Source: Deltaproteobacteria bacterium
Lineage (GTDB): Bacteria > Desulfobacterota > Syntrophia > Syntrophales > Smithellaceae
NCBI GenBank assembly: GCA_025361065.1
Contig: JANYAY010000026.1
Coordinates: 1-55,000 of the forward strand
DNA length: 55,000 nt
Direction: 5' to 3'
The notes beneath the pieces were generated by a model. The model did no database searches and had not been told where the DNA came from. It saw nothing but the letters and a program-made list of their open reading frames with translations. The stretch's first letter is position 1; every line of letters begins with the position of its first letter. The position numbers were made by a program, and so were the translations under genes. This document shows positions 35,001-42,829 of the stretch, piece by piece.

Positions 35001-35125
35001 GGCATTGATTCCAGGATGTCGGTTTCAATCTTTAGATGGCTGGATTCCCAGACAAATAACAGCGCTACGACAAAAGCAACTATTACAACTATCGGCCATT
35101 TTATTTGATATTTACGTAGTGGCAT
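32051..35125 (-). CDS. MMPL/RND-family exporter fused to a SAM-dependent methyltransferase
   Basis: This ~1024-residue protein has two fused parts. Residues 1 to about 800 form an MMPL/RND exporter: a first membrane helix, a large periplasmic loop, five more helices, then the same pattern again. About 830-1024 is a class I methyltransferase with I-I-D-I-G-C-G-Y-G-I-P-A (motif I) and M-M-L-D-M-L-H-L. MMPL exporters with linked methyltransferases occur in aryl-polyene and related lipid clusters, and this gene reads in the same direction as the ACP/ketosynthase cluster 10 kb away, so it may be its displaced partner (inference). The start M-P-L-R-K-Y was chosen over a TTG 78 bases upstream; neither has a clear ribosome binding site. 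Confidence 0.85.
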   Translation of the reverse strand: MPLRKYQIKWPIVVIVAFVVALLFVWESSHLKIETDILESMPQNDPVLSDARLIIKHLPIQDRLFIDLGRESVDRDALVGAAAIVTDKLGRSGLFTKVGINDEARYFPELMAKVTDRLPLLFSAEALEKEIKPLLESSRIRAAIRQNRQSLEQLEGIGRSTMISRDPLGFSGIILGQLSALLPAGKAQFYRGQLISEDGKHVLIIAKIAGSGTDTATGAKISALLKDIEKGLAADPALKGEKYSLNSGGVYRAALDNETTAKRDTRIAIILTTLGIALLLLFAFPRPLIGLLALLPSTVGAIAALFVCSFFFKSMSIVAVGFGGAIMAFTVDLGITYLLFLDQPKETYGKEVAREVWSAELLAVLTTVGAFLLLLISDFKILAEIGVFSALGVAFALIFVHFVFPIIFPTMPAAARSSNPFLSNAIKKISAPAKWKLITALAFGLLMLFFARPVFNVDINSMNSVSKETIAADDNIQKTWGDLSGKCYVFLQAPDISGLQQKNDQLLPLLAKDVQAGKLSSAFLPSLLFPSKETGRENLKAWRNFWSPERLAKLKMDMNTAARETGFAPDAFEPFREIINNKNLQPGEIPEKYFEVFGITKNDGGYIQLSLLATGKNYNAEDFFSRLVPTGLARIFDVGLFNKRLGDSLQKIFLEIALITSIGIVLIVFLFYLDWLLSLVALAPIAFALVSTLGTMKIIGHPLDIPSIMLWIVIMGMGIDYSIYYVCFYQRYREENHPAMDTIKMAMFLASFTTLIGFGVLAFAQHSLLHSIGLTSLLGIGYSIIGAYFILPTLVMKIYAPFTFPAGQLTAGSKEHFRRAVLRYRHLEAYPRLFARFKMKIDPMFKELDIYVQNPRRIIDIGCGYGIPAVWLLEIYPAAKVYGLEPAGDRVRIASFVIGDRGRVEVGRAPDLPDVEGEVDTVMMLDMLHLISREELQTVLRKIYEKLETGGTLLIRATVPSDIKVPWKRWIESFRLRYTHTPERFRSEKEIAGFMVSAGFSTIVSASPTVGVEEKWFVGKKAQG

Positions 35126-35262
35126 GCAAACCAAGAAATTTATGCAGTTTTTAATCTCAGAAGTTGTCTTCCTAAACCATATTTTCCGGTGAGCCGCAAG
35201 CAAAAAGAGACTTAATTAGTCGTTTCTTCTACCACCTTCTCTTATAGAATAGACAGACCGTA

Positions 35263-35439
35263 AAATTTGAGCTCCCTAACCCCGCGACACTTCGTTTTGC
35301 CCCGATAAGTTCATCTAGCAAATTTCCGTTCACTTCGTTCCTGAAATTTGAGCTCCCTAACCCCGCGACACTTCGTTTTGCGGGATAAGTTCATCTAGCA
35401 AATTTCCGTTCACTTCGTTCCTGAAATTTGAGATGAACT
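35263..35439. repeat. tandem ~80-bp repeat ending in a long inverted repeat
   Basis: Two adjacent units start AAATTTGAGCTCCCTAA at 35263 and 35344 (81 and 80 bp; they differ mainly by CCCC against GGG) and a third begins at 35424. The last unit forms a hairpin: AGTTCATCTAGCAAATTT (35388-35405) against AAATTTGAGATGAACT (35424-35439). Confidence 0.8.
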
Positions 35440-35629
35440 AAAGAAATTTTACCGAGATGACGATAACAACGTCAAGCGAGTGATCTGGGGTGTTCGCGAA
35501 TCGATCACGAAAGCGGAATCGAATAAATTAAAATTACAGCGGTTGACTTAAGGACTCGATCCTCCAGAACCGAAATATATTATTCACCGATTCCAGCCAT
35601 AATGACCTGGCGGCACTTGCGGAACTCGT

Positions 35630-35665
35630 TACCCCTCAGAGCGCTCCTCCGGGGGGTATTTTTTT
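35630..35665 (+). terminator. rho-independent-type terminator with no upstream gene
   Basis: TACCCC (35630-35635) pairs with GGGGTA (35653-35658), with an inner GAG/CTC stem, and is followed by seven T (35659-35665). It could end a small RNA or a leader transcript before the CheY-TPR gene. Confidence 0.45.
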
Positions 35666-35799
35666 GCTCCTTGAATCTCTATCTATTGATTACCGGTAAA
35701 ATCCGCAAATATGATAGCAGATAAGGTAAATTTACTTCTTGCTCATTGCATAGCATAGCAGGCTTTAGTCAACGAGACACAATTGATCGGGAACTTCCA

Positions 35800-37431
35800 A
35801 TGAAAACAGACTACCCGCAGAACATGAGTCTGAAAACTAAAAAAGTGCTCGTTATCGATGACTTTTTTAATTTCCGTCTGAACTTGAAAAATATGCTGCG
35901 TTCCTTCGGCGTTATTCACATGGATGATGCCGCCACAGGAGAAGAAGCAATCAGGAAAATGGCCATACGCAGATTTGATGTTATTCTCTGTGATTACAAT
36001 TTAGGTCAGGGGAAATCAGGTCAGCAGGTTCTGGAAGAAGGCAAATTTCGGGATTATATCCATTATTCCACTATTTTTATTATGGTCACTGCGGAAAATA
36101 CGCTGGAAATGATTATGGGCGCGGCGGAATATCTACCGGATGATTACTTAATGAAACCTTTTGCCAAAGAAATGCTGGAAAAGAAGATAAAGCATCTTAT
36201 TGAAAAGAAGGAAAACTTCACAGATATTGAAAAGGCTCTGACCGTAAACAATTATTCCCGGGCGGTTTTGTTGTGTGATGATCTGATAGCAAAATCTCCG
36301 CGCAACCTTTCGGAAATAATGAAACTGAAAGGGGAAATTCTACTGAAAAAAGGTGCATACAAGGAGGCGGCCGCTTTTTTCGACAAGATGCTGCTGATGG
36401 GAAATGTTCTCTGGGCAAGGATAGGACGGGGCAAAACCTTTCTCATGACAGAGCAATATCAAGAAGCTAAAAATATCTTTGAAAGCATTATCGCGCAAAA
36501 TGATAAAATAATGCCTGCTTATGATTACCTCGCCAAAACACTGTTAAAGATGAATAACCCCGGGGATGCACAAGCAGTGCTGATGAAAGCAACAGGCATC
36601 TCGCCGCTGGCTATCCTGCGGCAAAAAAAACTGGGAGACCTCGCCTATCATAACGAAGACTATTCGACCGCTGAAACTGCCTACAAATCAGCAGTGGCAC
36701 AAGGAGAATATTCCTGTTTTAAAAGTCCTTCCGACTATACCAATCTGGCCAAGACTTTGGTCCAGCATGATAATCCGCAGGAAGGGTTAAATGTTCTCGC
36801 CACAGCACGTAAAGTTTTTCCGGAGGATAATAACGCACGGCTGCATATCAAACTGACAGAAAGTTACGTTTATAAAAAAAACAACAAAGATGCTGAAGCG
36901 CGAAGCGCGATTGCCGAAGCGCAAAAGACCATGGAAGATTTAGCCGGACAAATTCCTTCCGATCTGAAACTGGAATTGGCCAGAGCTTACATTATTAATG
37001 GTGAAAATGAAAAAGGTACGGAAATAATCAAGCAGATAGTTCAGGATAATCATGACAACAACGAAATGCTGGACAACGTCCGCCTGGTTTTTCGGGAAAC
37101 CGGCATGGAAGATAAAGGCCGGAAGATTATCGAGGAAAACAGGCAGGAAATAATCAGGCTGAATAACGAAGGTGTCCAACTGGCCCGGGACGGCAAGCTG
37201 CCGGAAGCAATTGCTTACTTTGAGAGGGCGGCCTCTCATTTGCCGGAAAATAAAATCATCAATGCTAATGCGGCACATATTCTTATGCTTTTCATGAGAG
37301 AAAACAGCGCCAATGAGCAAAATTTAGATGATGTGAAAACTTATCTTGACAGAGTAAGAAAAATTGATGAAAGTTACAAAGATCTCCCAATGCTCTTAGC
37401 AATGTACAATGAGCTGCTTCCTGAGGGTTAA
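35800..37431 (+). CDS. CheY-like receiver protein with TPR repeats
   Basis: This ~543-residue protein has an N-terminal receiver domain (about 12-135) with V-I-D-D near 17-20, phospho-acceptor Asp65 in L-C-D-Y-N-L-G, Thr in M-V-T-A and Lys in L-M-K-P-F. A tetratricopeptide array follows to the C-terminus (repeated L-x4-Y-x2-A/A-x2-L-x-P patterns). No output DNA-binding domain, so it signals by protein contact. It is followed after 2 bases by a histidine kinase. The ATG at 35800 (M-K-T-D-Y) is preferred over one 54 bases upstream. Confidence 0.88.
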   Translation: MKTDYPQNMSLKTKKVLVIDDFFNFRLNLKNMLRSFGVIHMDDAATGEEAIRKMAIRRFDVILCDYNLGQGKSGQQVLEEGKFRDYIHYSTIFIMVTAENTLEMIMGAAEYLPDDYLMKPFAKEMLEKKIKHLIEKKENFTDIEKALTVNNYSRAVLLCDDLIAKSPRNLSEIMKLKGEILLKKGAYKEAAAFFDKMLLMGNVLWARIGRGKTFLMTEQYQEAKNIFESIIAQNDKIMPAYDYLAKTLLKMNNPGDAQAVLMKATGISPLAILRQKKLGDLAYHNEDYSTAETAYKSAVAQGEYSCFKSPSDYTNLAKTLVQHDNPQEGLNVLATARKVFPEDNNARLHIKLTESYVYKKNNKDAEARSAIAEAQKTMEDLAGQIPSDLKLELARAYIINGENEKGTEIIKQIVQDNHDNNEMLDNVRLVFRETGMEDKGRKIIEENRQEIIRLNNEGVQLARDGKLPEAIAYFERAASHLPENKIINANAAHILMLFMRENSANEQNLDDVKTYLDRVRKIDESYKDLPMLLAMYNELLPEG

Positions 37432-37433
37432 AC

Positions 37434-38126
37434 ATGACCGATAAAATGGACTTCTCGGACATACTGGCTTCAACGCTGCACGACACCAAAAATTCACTGG
37501 GACTTCTCTTTAACAATCTGGAAGATATAATTGATAATTGCCGTGAGCAGAAATGTCCTTCCCATGTGGAATTCTACAAACTGCAATATGAAATTAAACG
37601 TTTGAATCACAGTTTAATCCGTCTGCTCTCCCTTTATAAAGCCGAAAAATCGCAACTGGCCATTAATATCGACTATCATTCGCTCAGGGATATTCTGGAA
37701 GATGCGTCCGTCCAGCATGAATCCCTGCTGAATGCTCGGGGGATAACAATTGAAACGGATTGCGACCCGGCCCTTTTCTGGGCTCTCGACCGCAACCTTA
37801 TCGCCGGGGTTCTGGATAATGTTATAAATAATTCTTTCCGTTATACGAAGGAGAAGGTTAAAATCAGCTCTTTTGTGGAAAACGGCTATCTTGTTATGCG
37901 GATTGAGGATGACGGTGCAGGTTATCCGCCTTCCATGCTTTTTAATGAAAAGAATAATCCTGAATTTAAAAAGGGAATAGATTTCCAAACCGGCAGCACA
38001 GGGCTCGGGATTTATTTCTCGGTAATGGTTTCCGCCATGCATAAGAACAACGAAAAGAGCGGTTTTATATCTATTGCCAACGGCGGCACCTTAAACGGCG
38101 GAGTTTTTTCTATTTACATACCTTAA
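37434..38126 (+). CDS. small cytoplasmic histidine kinase
   Basis: This 230-residue soluble kinase has a phospho-acceptor His in S-T-L-H-D-T-K-N (about 17), an N box N-V-I-N-N-S-F-R-Y-T, a G1 box E-D-D-G-A-G-Y and G2 G-S-T-G-L-G-I-Y-F. It has no sensor or membrane segment. It lies between the CheY-TPR gene and a TPR gene and probably phosphorylates the receiver upstream. Confidence 0.88.
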   Translation: MTDKMDFSDILASTLHDTKNSLGLLFNNLEDIIDNCREQKCPSHVEFYKLQYEIKRLNHSLIRLLSLYKAEKSQLAINIDYHSLRDILEDASVQHESLLNARGITIETDCDPALFWALDRNLIAGVLDNVINNSFRYTKEKVKISSFVENGYLVMRIEDDGAGYPPSMLFNEKNNPEFKKGIDFQTGSTGLGIYFSVMVSAMHKNNEKSGFISIANGGTLNGGVFSIYIP

Positions 38127-38142
38127 CCTAAGGCGGAAACAA

Positions 38143-38964
38143 ATGGCGGGAAAGATCTCCAACATCAGTGAACTTTTTCATCGCTTTCATGCGTGTGAAT
38201 TGCACGTCAAACAGGGCAAGATTGCTTCCTGTTTAATTTCCTTTAAAGAAATTATCGACCGGATGCCCGCTATTCCCATAACCGACAAAGATAAGAAAGA
38301 ACTCCATGAAGGTATTGAGAGCTTTCTTAAAAATCTTTCCGCACATAAAAAATTCAAAGAAATCTTCGGAGAAGTTACCTTCGGAGATACCGATCTCGCC
38401 ACAAATCTGGAATTCATTAAAAGTATGATTATAGCAGAAGAACAGGAAATTGTTCAAAAAATAGAGAAGGATGAACAAGCAGCCGAAGAGCAAAGACTGG
38501 AAATTGGAGAAGCCGCAGAAAAGAAAAAAGAAGACATTAATCAGAAAACAATAGAAGCCATTAAGTTGATTGATGAAGGAAACCTGCCCCCGGCATTGGA
38601 AATAATCAAAGATGATGAAGAAATAAAAGAAAGAATTATTCTCCACTATAACACAACAGGTATGCAGAACCGTGAGGCAAAAAACTTTACTGAGGCTGTT
38701 AATAATTATTCTAAAGCGATGTCCGTATCTCCGCAGGATGAAAATTTACACTATAATATAGCTCGCGCTTATTTTGAGGAAGGGAAGCCCGACAAGGCGG
38801 AAGAGTTCCTGGGAAAGGCACTGAAGTTAAATCCGGAATTTAAAGAAGGCAAATTGCTTTATGAGTACTTACTGAAACTTTCACAGGCTAAAGCTCATAA
38901 AAGTAGTGACAGTGGCGGAAAAACAGGAAGGCTTTTCCATAAGATCTTTTCTTCAAAGAAATAA
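38143..38964 (+). CDS. TPR protein with coiled-coil middle
   Basis: This 273-residue protein has an N-terminal helical region, a strongly charged coiled-coil stretch (about 98-150, rich in Glu and Lys) and two or three TPR repeats (about 165-250, with N-Y-S-K-A-M-S-V-S-P and K-A-L-K-L-N-P-E-F). No signal peptide. Its position suggests a scaffold for the kinase/receiver pair. Confidence 0.8.
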   Translation: MAGKISNISELFHRFHACELHVKQGKIASCLISFKEIIDRMPAIPITDKDKKELHEGIESFLKNLSAHKKFKEIFGEVTFGDTDLATNLEFIKSMIIAEEQEIVQKIEKDEQAAEEQRLEIGEAAEKKKEDINQKTIEAIKLIDEGNLPPALEIIKDDEEIKERIILHYNTTGMQNREAKNFTEAVNNYSKAMSVSPQDENLHYNIARAYFEEGKPDKAEEFLGKALKLNPEFKEGKLLYEYLLKLSQAKAHKSSDSGGKTGRLFHKIFSSKK

Positions 38965-39210
38965 ATCGTTCACATCGTATTCCTAAAAACACCAGCCTTA
39001 TGCTGCAACAGGGAACAGGTCTATTTGTTTTGTTGACAACATTAACTATTTTGCTGATGAATAATCAAGCGTGATGTAAATGAGACCACATTCCAGCTTG
39101 TATTTAACCTGCCCGCCATGCTATTCATAACTACCCGAATAAAAAAATTGTGTCTGAATTATTGGGAAACAGTGACATAATCCCGCAAATGTAAAAAAGG
39201 AAACTAAGCA

Positions 39211-39963
39211 TTGGACGCTGCCGAAGTATCAAGAGAGGATTTATTCAAAGCCTGTGAATCTTTATTCGGAACAGATATTGACGTATCTGTCGAATTTCTC
39301 CGTTATCTGAAGCCTGACGGTGTAAAAGCTGCTTTTCGCAGGAAGGCGCTGGAGACTCATCCTGATCGCGCCGTCATCCTCGCCGGCAAGAAGGACTTCC
39401 TGGAGATACGTTTTAAAGAGATCAACATGGCCTACCAGCTTCTGCAGGAATTTCTCAGTCACCCCTGGAAATACTCGCTCGATGAAAAAGGCGCCATTTA
39501 TGAGCGCAAGCAGCAACCAGTCAGGCCGGCCGCTCGCAGGAAAACACACAGTGCCCAAACGGAACCCCTTTATCGGGGCCGGATGCCGTCAAGAAGGCTT
39601 TTGTTCGGACAATATCTTTACTATGCAGGGAATATCTCTCTGGCCAGTATGATTAAGGCGATTGTCTGGCAGAGATTGCAGCGGCCTTCCGTCGGCGCCA
39701 TTGCCTCAAGCTGGGGATGGATAGAGGGTGCGGACATTCTTGATGTTTTACGTTCCCGCCGTTACGGTGAAAAATTCGGCGAGTGTGCTCTCCGCAGCGG
39801 CTATCTTTCCCAATATCAATTATCGTTATTGCTGAACCGGCAGCGGGCAATTCAGCCGCAAATAGGTGCATATTTTATTGAACAGGGAATGATTGACTCT
39901 CTGCAGCTTTATCAAGCAATTGCCGAGATGAAGAAGCACAACAAAAAATTCTGGTCTTACTAG
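39211..39963 (+). CDS. J-domain-like protein with helical C-terminal domain
   Basis: This 250-residue protein starts at TTG with AAGGAAA upstream. A J-like domain spans about 15-88: H-P-D at 50-52 preceded by F-R-R-K-A-L-E and followed by F-K-E-I-N-M-A-Y-Q-L-L. The C-terminal ~120 residues repeat a short pattern (L-F-G-Q-Y-L-Y-Y-A-G.., F-G-E-C-A-L-R-S-G-Y-L.., I-G-A-Y-F-I-E-Q-G-M-I) like the MshEN/GspE N-terminal fold, which in some proteins binds cyclic di-GMP; this assignment is tentative. It may bring DnaK to a partner of the neighbouring signalling proteins. Confidence 0.75.
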   Translation: MDAAEVSREDLFKACESLFGTDIDVSVEFLRYLKPDGVKAAFRRKALETHPDRAVILAGKKDFLEIRFKEINMAYQLLQEFLSHPWKYSLDEKGAIYERKQQPVRPAARRKTHSAQTEPLYRGRMPSRRLLFGQYLYYAGNISLASMIKAIVWQRLQRPSVGAIASSWGWIEGADILDVLRSRRYGEKFGECALRSGYLSQYQLSLLLNRQRAIQPQIGAYFIEQGMIDSLQLYQAIAEMKKHNKKFWSY

Positions 39964-39992
39964 CTATCCCCATTTACAATTGTAGTTGCTTC

Positions 39993-40020
39993 TTGATCGG
40001 ATTTGCAGTTAGAATATAGT
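39993..40020 (+). promoter_or_regulatory. sigma70-like promoter of the selenoprotein gene
   Basis: TTGATC (39993-39998), 16-base spacer, TATAGT (40015-40020), 21 bases before the ATG at 40042. It suggests the small gene is transcribed on its own. Confidence 0.45.
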
Positions 40021-40041
40021 CACCACATCGCTGAGGTGAAA

Positions 40042-40338
40042 ATGAAAAAGGTTGTCAGTATATTTTTTTGCATTTTGTTTTTTGTAACTGTTCCCTCAGC
40101 AGTTTGGGGAGGAGAGAGAATCATCCAGTTGAATATTCCCGGTTGTTCGGCTTGAAACTCTAATGCCAGGATAGGTGCTATCCTGAAAAAAAATGCTGGA
40201 GTAAAAAAACACGAGACTAAGGGAAATGATCTGTTGGTTGTTACTTTTGATGACGAGAAGACCACCCTCGGCATGATTATCAATGAGCTCAAAAAGGGGA
40301 AATTTACAGCAACTGGCGAACCAATTTATTTAAAATGA
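40042..40338 (+). CDS. candidate HMA-like exported selenoprotein (CxxU) with in-frame TGA
   Basis: Read with TGA as selenocysteine, this is a 98-residue protein: a signal peptide (1 to about 24; M-K-K, hydrophobic core, A-V-W-G-G), then a heavy-metal-associated-like beta-alpha-beta-beta-alpha-beta domain. The metal-site motif C-S-A-U is at 35-38 (TGA at 40153-40155), where HMA proteins have CxxC. After the TGA the frame stays open for 60 codons with a normal domain continuation (I-G-A-I-L-K-K-N-A-G-V, then L-L-V-V-T-F-D-D-E-K-T-T, then G-K-F-T-A-T-G-E-P-I) and ends in TGA. GAGGTG precedes the ATG and a candidate SECIS hairpin follows the internal TGA. Function is probably periplasmic metal or redox handling. 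A nonsense mutation is the alternative, made less likely by the hairpin. Confidence 0.8.
40167..40185 (+). promoter_or_regulatory. candidate bacterial SECIS hairpin
   Basis: CAGGATAG (40167-40174), loop GTG, CTATCCTG (40178-40185): a perfect 8-bp stem. The first loop G is at 40175, with 19 bases between it and the internal TGA. This falls in the 16-37 base window known for bacterial SECIS elements, which need a G in a small apical loop. Confidence 0.7.
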
Positions 40339-40368
40339 GCCGATAAGTATGAAAATATTGGTTTGCCG

Positions 40369-41445
40369 TCACAGGTATTTTCCCAGTTTTTTTGCTTCCA
40401 GAATATCAACTATTTTTTTAACATCCTGAGAATTACCTTTCTGGCAGATGAGAATAGCATCTTTAGTATCAACGACAATCAAATCTTTTACACCGGCAAG
40501 AGCAATCAGCTTTTTCGGACTGTAAACAAGAGAGCCGGTGCTCTCGGTGGAAATTACACAACTGCCGCCGATAAATGCATTGCCGTTGTCATCTTTGGCC
40601 GATATTTCCCAAAGGGCATCCCAACTGCCCACATCGCTCCAGCCGAAATCTCCTTTGACAATATAAACATTATCTGCTTTTTCCATAACGCCATAATCTA
40701 TGGAAATTGGAACAAGACTTTTATAAATCCTGCGTAAAGCCGATTTTTCTCCGGGCAATCCCAGCGTTTCGTTAATAGTTGTCAACCCTGAATATAAATC
40801 AGGCATTAGGCGGGAAATTGATTTTAAGATAGTTGATGCCTTCCAGATAAACATGCCGCTGTTCCAATAAAAATTGCCGCTTTGTACAAACTCCTGCGCT
40901 TTTGGGAAGTCAGGCTTCTCGCGAATTGACTTCACACGGAAAACCTCTTCTTTGGTCCCGCTTTCAATAGAATCTCCCTGTTCAATATAACCAAAACCGG
41001 TTTGCGGGCTCGTTGGTTTAATCCCGATAGTAACCAGTGCATCCCCACCAGCTGCCGTTTGTGCCGCAGCTTGGATGACTTGCCGAAATTTACCGGGATC
41101 GGCAATGGCATGATCGGAAGGCAATACAACCATAATGTCGTCACCGGCCTTTTTCATGATATGCAGCGCTGCCAGGCCGATGCAGGGTGCGGTATTTCTG
41201 CCTTCCGGTTCAATAATAATGTTGGTGGAAGGGATTGCGGGAAGTTGGTTCATAAGGGAACGGGCGTGCTTCCTGCCGGTAACAACCAGAATGTTGTCGG
41301 GTGGAATCATTGGCAATATGCGGTCAACAGTTTCCTGAATGATGGTTCGATCGCTGATGATGTCCAATAAGTGTTTCGGTTTTTTCTCTCTACTGCGCGG
41401 CCAGAATCTTGTTCCCCGTCCACCAGCCATAATAACAGCATACAT
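40369..41445 (-). CDS. manC: mannose-1-phosphate guanylyltransferase
   Basis: This 358-residue nucleotidyltransferase makes GDP-mannose from mannose-1-phosphate and GTP for surface polysaccharides. The signature G-G-R-G-T-R-F-W-P-R-S-R-E-K-K-P-K lies at 8-24, with later E-P-E-G-R-N-T-A-P and W-S-D-V-G-S-W-D blocks. It lacks the C-terminal phosphomannose isomerase domain found in bifunctional ManC/AlgA proteins. The start at 41445 is chosen because AAGGAG precedes it and it begins the M-Y-A-V-I-M-A-G-G strand. It converges with the selenoprotein gene. Confidence 0.92.
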   Translation of the reverse strand: MYAVIMAGGRGTRFWPRSREKKPKHLLDIISDRTIIQETVDRILPMIPPDNILVVTGRKHARSLMNQLPAIPSTNIIIEPEGRNTAPCIGLAALHIMKKAGDDIMVVLPSDHAIADPGKFRQVIQAAAQTAAGGDALVTIGIKPTSPQTGFGYIEQGDSIESGTKEEVFRVKSIREKPDFPKAQEFVQSGNFYWNSGMFIWKASTILKSISRLMPDLYSGLTTINETLGLPGEKSALRRIYKSLVPISIDYGVMEKADNVYIVKGDFGWSDVGSWDALWEISAKDDNGNAFIGGSCVISTESTGSLVYSPKKLIALAGVKDLIVVDTKDAILICQKGNSQDVKKIVDILEAKKLGKYL

Positions 41446-41575
41446 ATTGATAAGCTCCTTATAATTGAACAGCCTGGAGAAGAGAATATATTTCAATATC
41501 TCCGAATTTATTTACATTATTTTGTATAATACAATCAGTCTTGCAAATTCAAGCAATAAACGATAGAAAAAATTT

Positions 41576-42766
41576 ATGGCAACATTAAACTATCCGGAAA
41601 TAACATTGAAAAAAGGGCGGGAAGCAGCACTACTGCGTGGTCATCCGTGGGTGTTTTCCGGGGCAATTGCAGCAGTTAAAGGAGCACCCGATGCCGGCGA
41701 TATTGTTGTAGCTAAAGACTCAGCGGGCAGGCCGCTGGCCTTAGGTTTCTTCAATCCCCGCACAGATATAGCTTTTCGTGTTTTGACCACAAACAGTAAT
41801 ATAATTATTTCTCCGGATTTCTGGTACAAACGAATCCAGAGCGCCTGCGGTCTGCGGCAAAAGATTATCAACTCCCAGACCAACGCCTATCGTCTGATTA
41901 ACGCTGAAGGCGACGGCTTTCCCGGATTGATCGTTGACGTCTATGACTCCACGCTGGTCATTTCCATTACAACCGCCGGAATGGAAAAACAGAAAAAACA
42001 CATTGTCGATGCCCTTATCTCTCAATTAAACCCGGCAGTGATTTATGAACAAAGTCAGGGCCGGTCGCGCATTCTGGAGGGACTGGAAAACAATACTTGT
42101 TTTCTGCAAGGCGATGATAAATCCGGCCCGGTTGCGATCAAGGAAAATGGACTTCAATTTGCAGTTGACTTTATTGGCGGACAAAAAACCGGGTTCTTCC
42201 TCGATCAGCGCATCAACAGGGAAAAGATCGGAGCTCTGAGTTACAATGCCCATGTGTTGAATTGTTTTTCCTACACCGGAGCTTTTTCTGCTTATTGTGC
42301 CGCCGGTGGGGCCAAGCGTGTTGTATCACTGGATATATCCAAAACTGCCTGTGGAGCTGCCCGGGGAAATTTACAGCGTAATGGCTATTCCAGTGAAGTG
42401 CATCCGGTAGTAGAGACAGATGTTTTCACTTATTTGCGCAACATGCAGGAAAACCATGATCTGATCATTCTTGATCCTCCGGCCTTTGCCAAAACTAAAA
42501 GAGACGTTGCCAAAGCATCACGCGGCTATAAAGAAATAAACTTACAGGCTCTCAAAAGGCTTGTTCCGGGAGGAATACTGGCGACATTTTCCTGCTCTAA
42601 TTTTATTGATGAAGATCTGTTCTCAAAGATTATTCTCGGTGCGGCAAGGGATGCCAGAGTCGATCTGCGGGTGCTTAACCGATTGGAGGCAGGGCCTGAT
42701 CATCCCGTCCTGCCGGGACATCCGGAAGGACGATATCTCAAAGGATTACTGCTGGCGGTCTCGTAA
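41576..42766 (+). CDS. rlmI: RlmI-type 23S rRNA cytosine methyltransferase
   Basis: This 396-residue protein has an N-terminal PUA domain (about 1-75; L-L-R-G-H-P-W-V-F-S-G-A-I) and a class I methyltransferase with N-C-F-S-Y-T-G-A-F (motif I), and L-D-P-P-A-F-A-K (motif IV). The family, E. coli RlmI/YccW, makes m5C in 23S rRNA; some homologues modify other positions, so the exact site is family knowledge only. Length is normal. A TATAAT box at 41525-41530 lies 45 bases upstream. Confidence 0.88.
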   Translation: MATLNYPEITLKKGREAALLRGHPWVFSGAIAAVKGAPDAGDIVVAKDSAGRPLALGFFNPRTDIAFRVLTTNSNIIISPDFWYKRIQSACGLRQKIINSQTNAYRLINAEGDGFPGLIVDVYDSTLVISITTAGMEKQKKHIVDALISQLNPAVIYEQSQGRSRILEGLENNTCFLQGDDKSGPVAIKENGLQFAVDFIGGQKTGFFLDQRINREKIGALSYNAHVLNCFSYTGAFSAYCAAGGAKRVVSLDISKTACGAARGNLQRNGYSSEVHPVVETDVFTYLRNMQENHDLIILDPPAFAKTKRDVAKASRGYKEINLQALKRLVPGGILATFSCSNFIDEDLFSKIILGAARDARVDLRVLNRLEAGPDHPVLPGHPEGRYLKGLLLAVS

Positions 42767-42771
42767 AAATA

Positions 42772-42829
42772 ATCCATCACCTCGCGGGTTCTCTTACGAG
42801 AATTAACGTTTATCCCGCTTGAGCGGGAT
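42772..42829 (+). repeat. family A REP-like repeat, copy 5 (short, diverged)
   Basis: Begins ATCCATCACCTCGCGGG, has GAGAATTAACG and ends TTGAGCGGGAT. Directly downstream of rlmI. Confidence 0.65.

Larger units (their letters stand above)
35126..35799. other. 674-bp divergent region with repeats and a terminator-like hairpin
   Basis: It holds a tandem ~80-bp repeat (35263-35439), about 190 bp without recognisable content, and a terminator-like hairpin (35630-35665) with no gene in front of it. No protein-coding frame is supported apart from an optional 18-codon extension of the downstream regulator. Confidence 0.6.

Noticed and set aside
40153-40155. TGA as the true end of a 37-residue peptide or a nonsense mutation
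   Set aside because: The domain continues in frame with normal HMA-like content for 60 codons, the TGA replaces a metal-site Cys, and a perfect hairpin lies at SECIS distance. Kept as the alternative explanation only.
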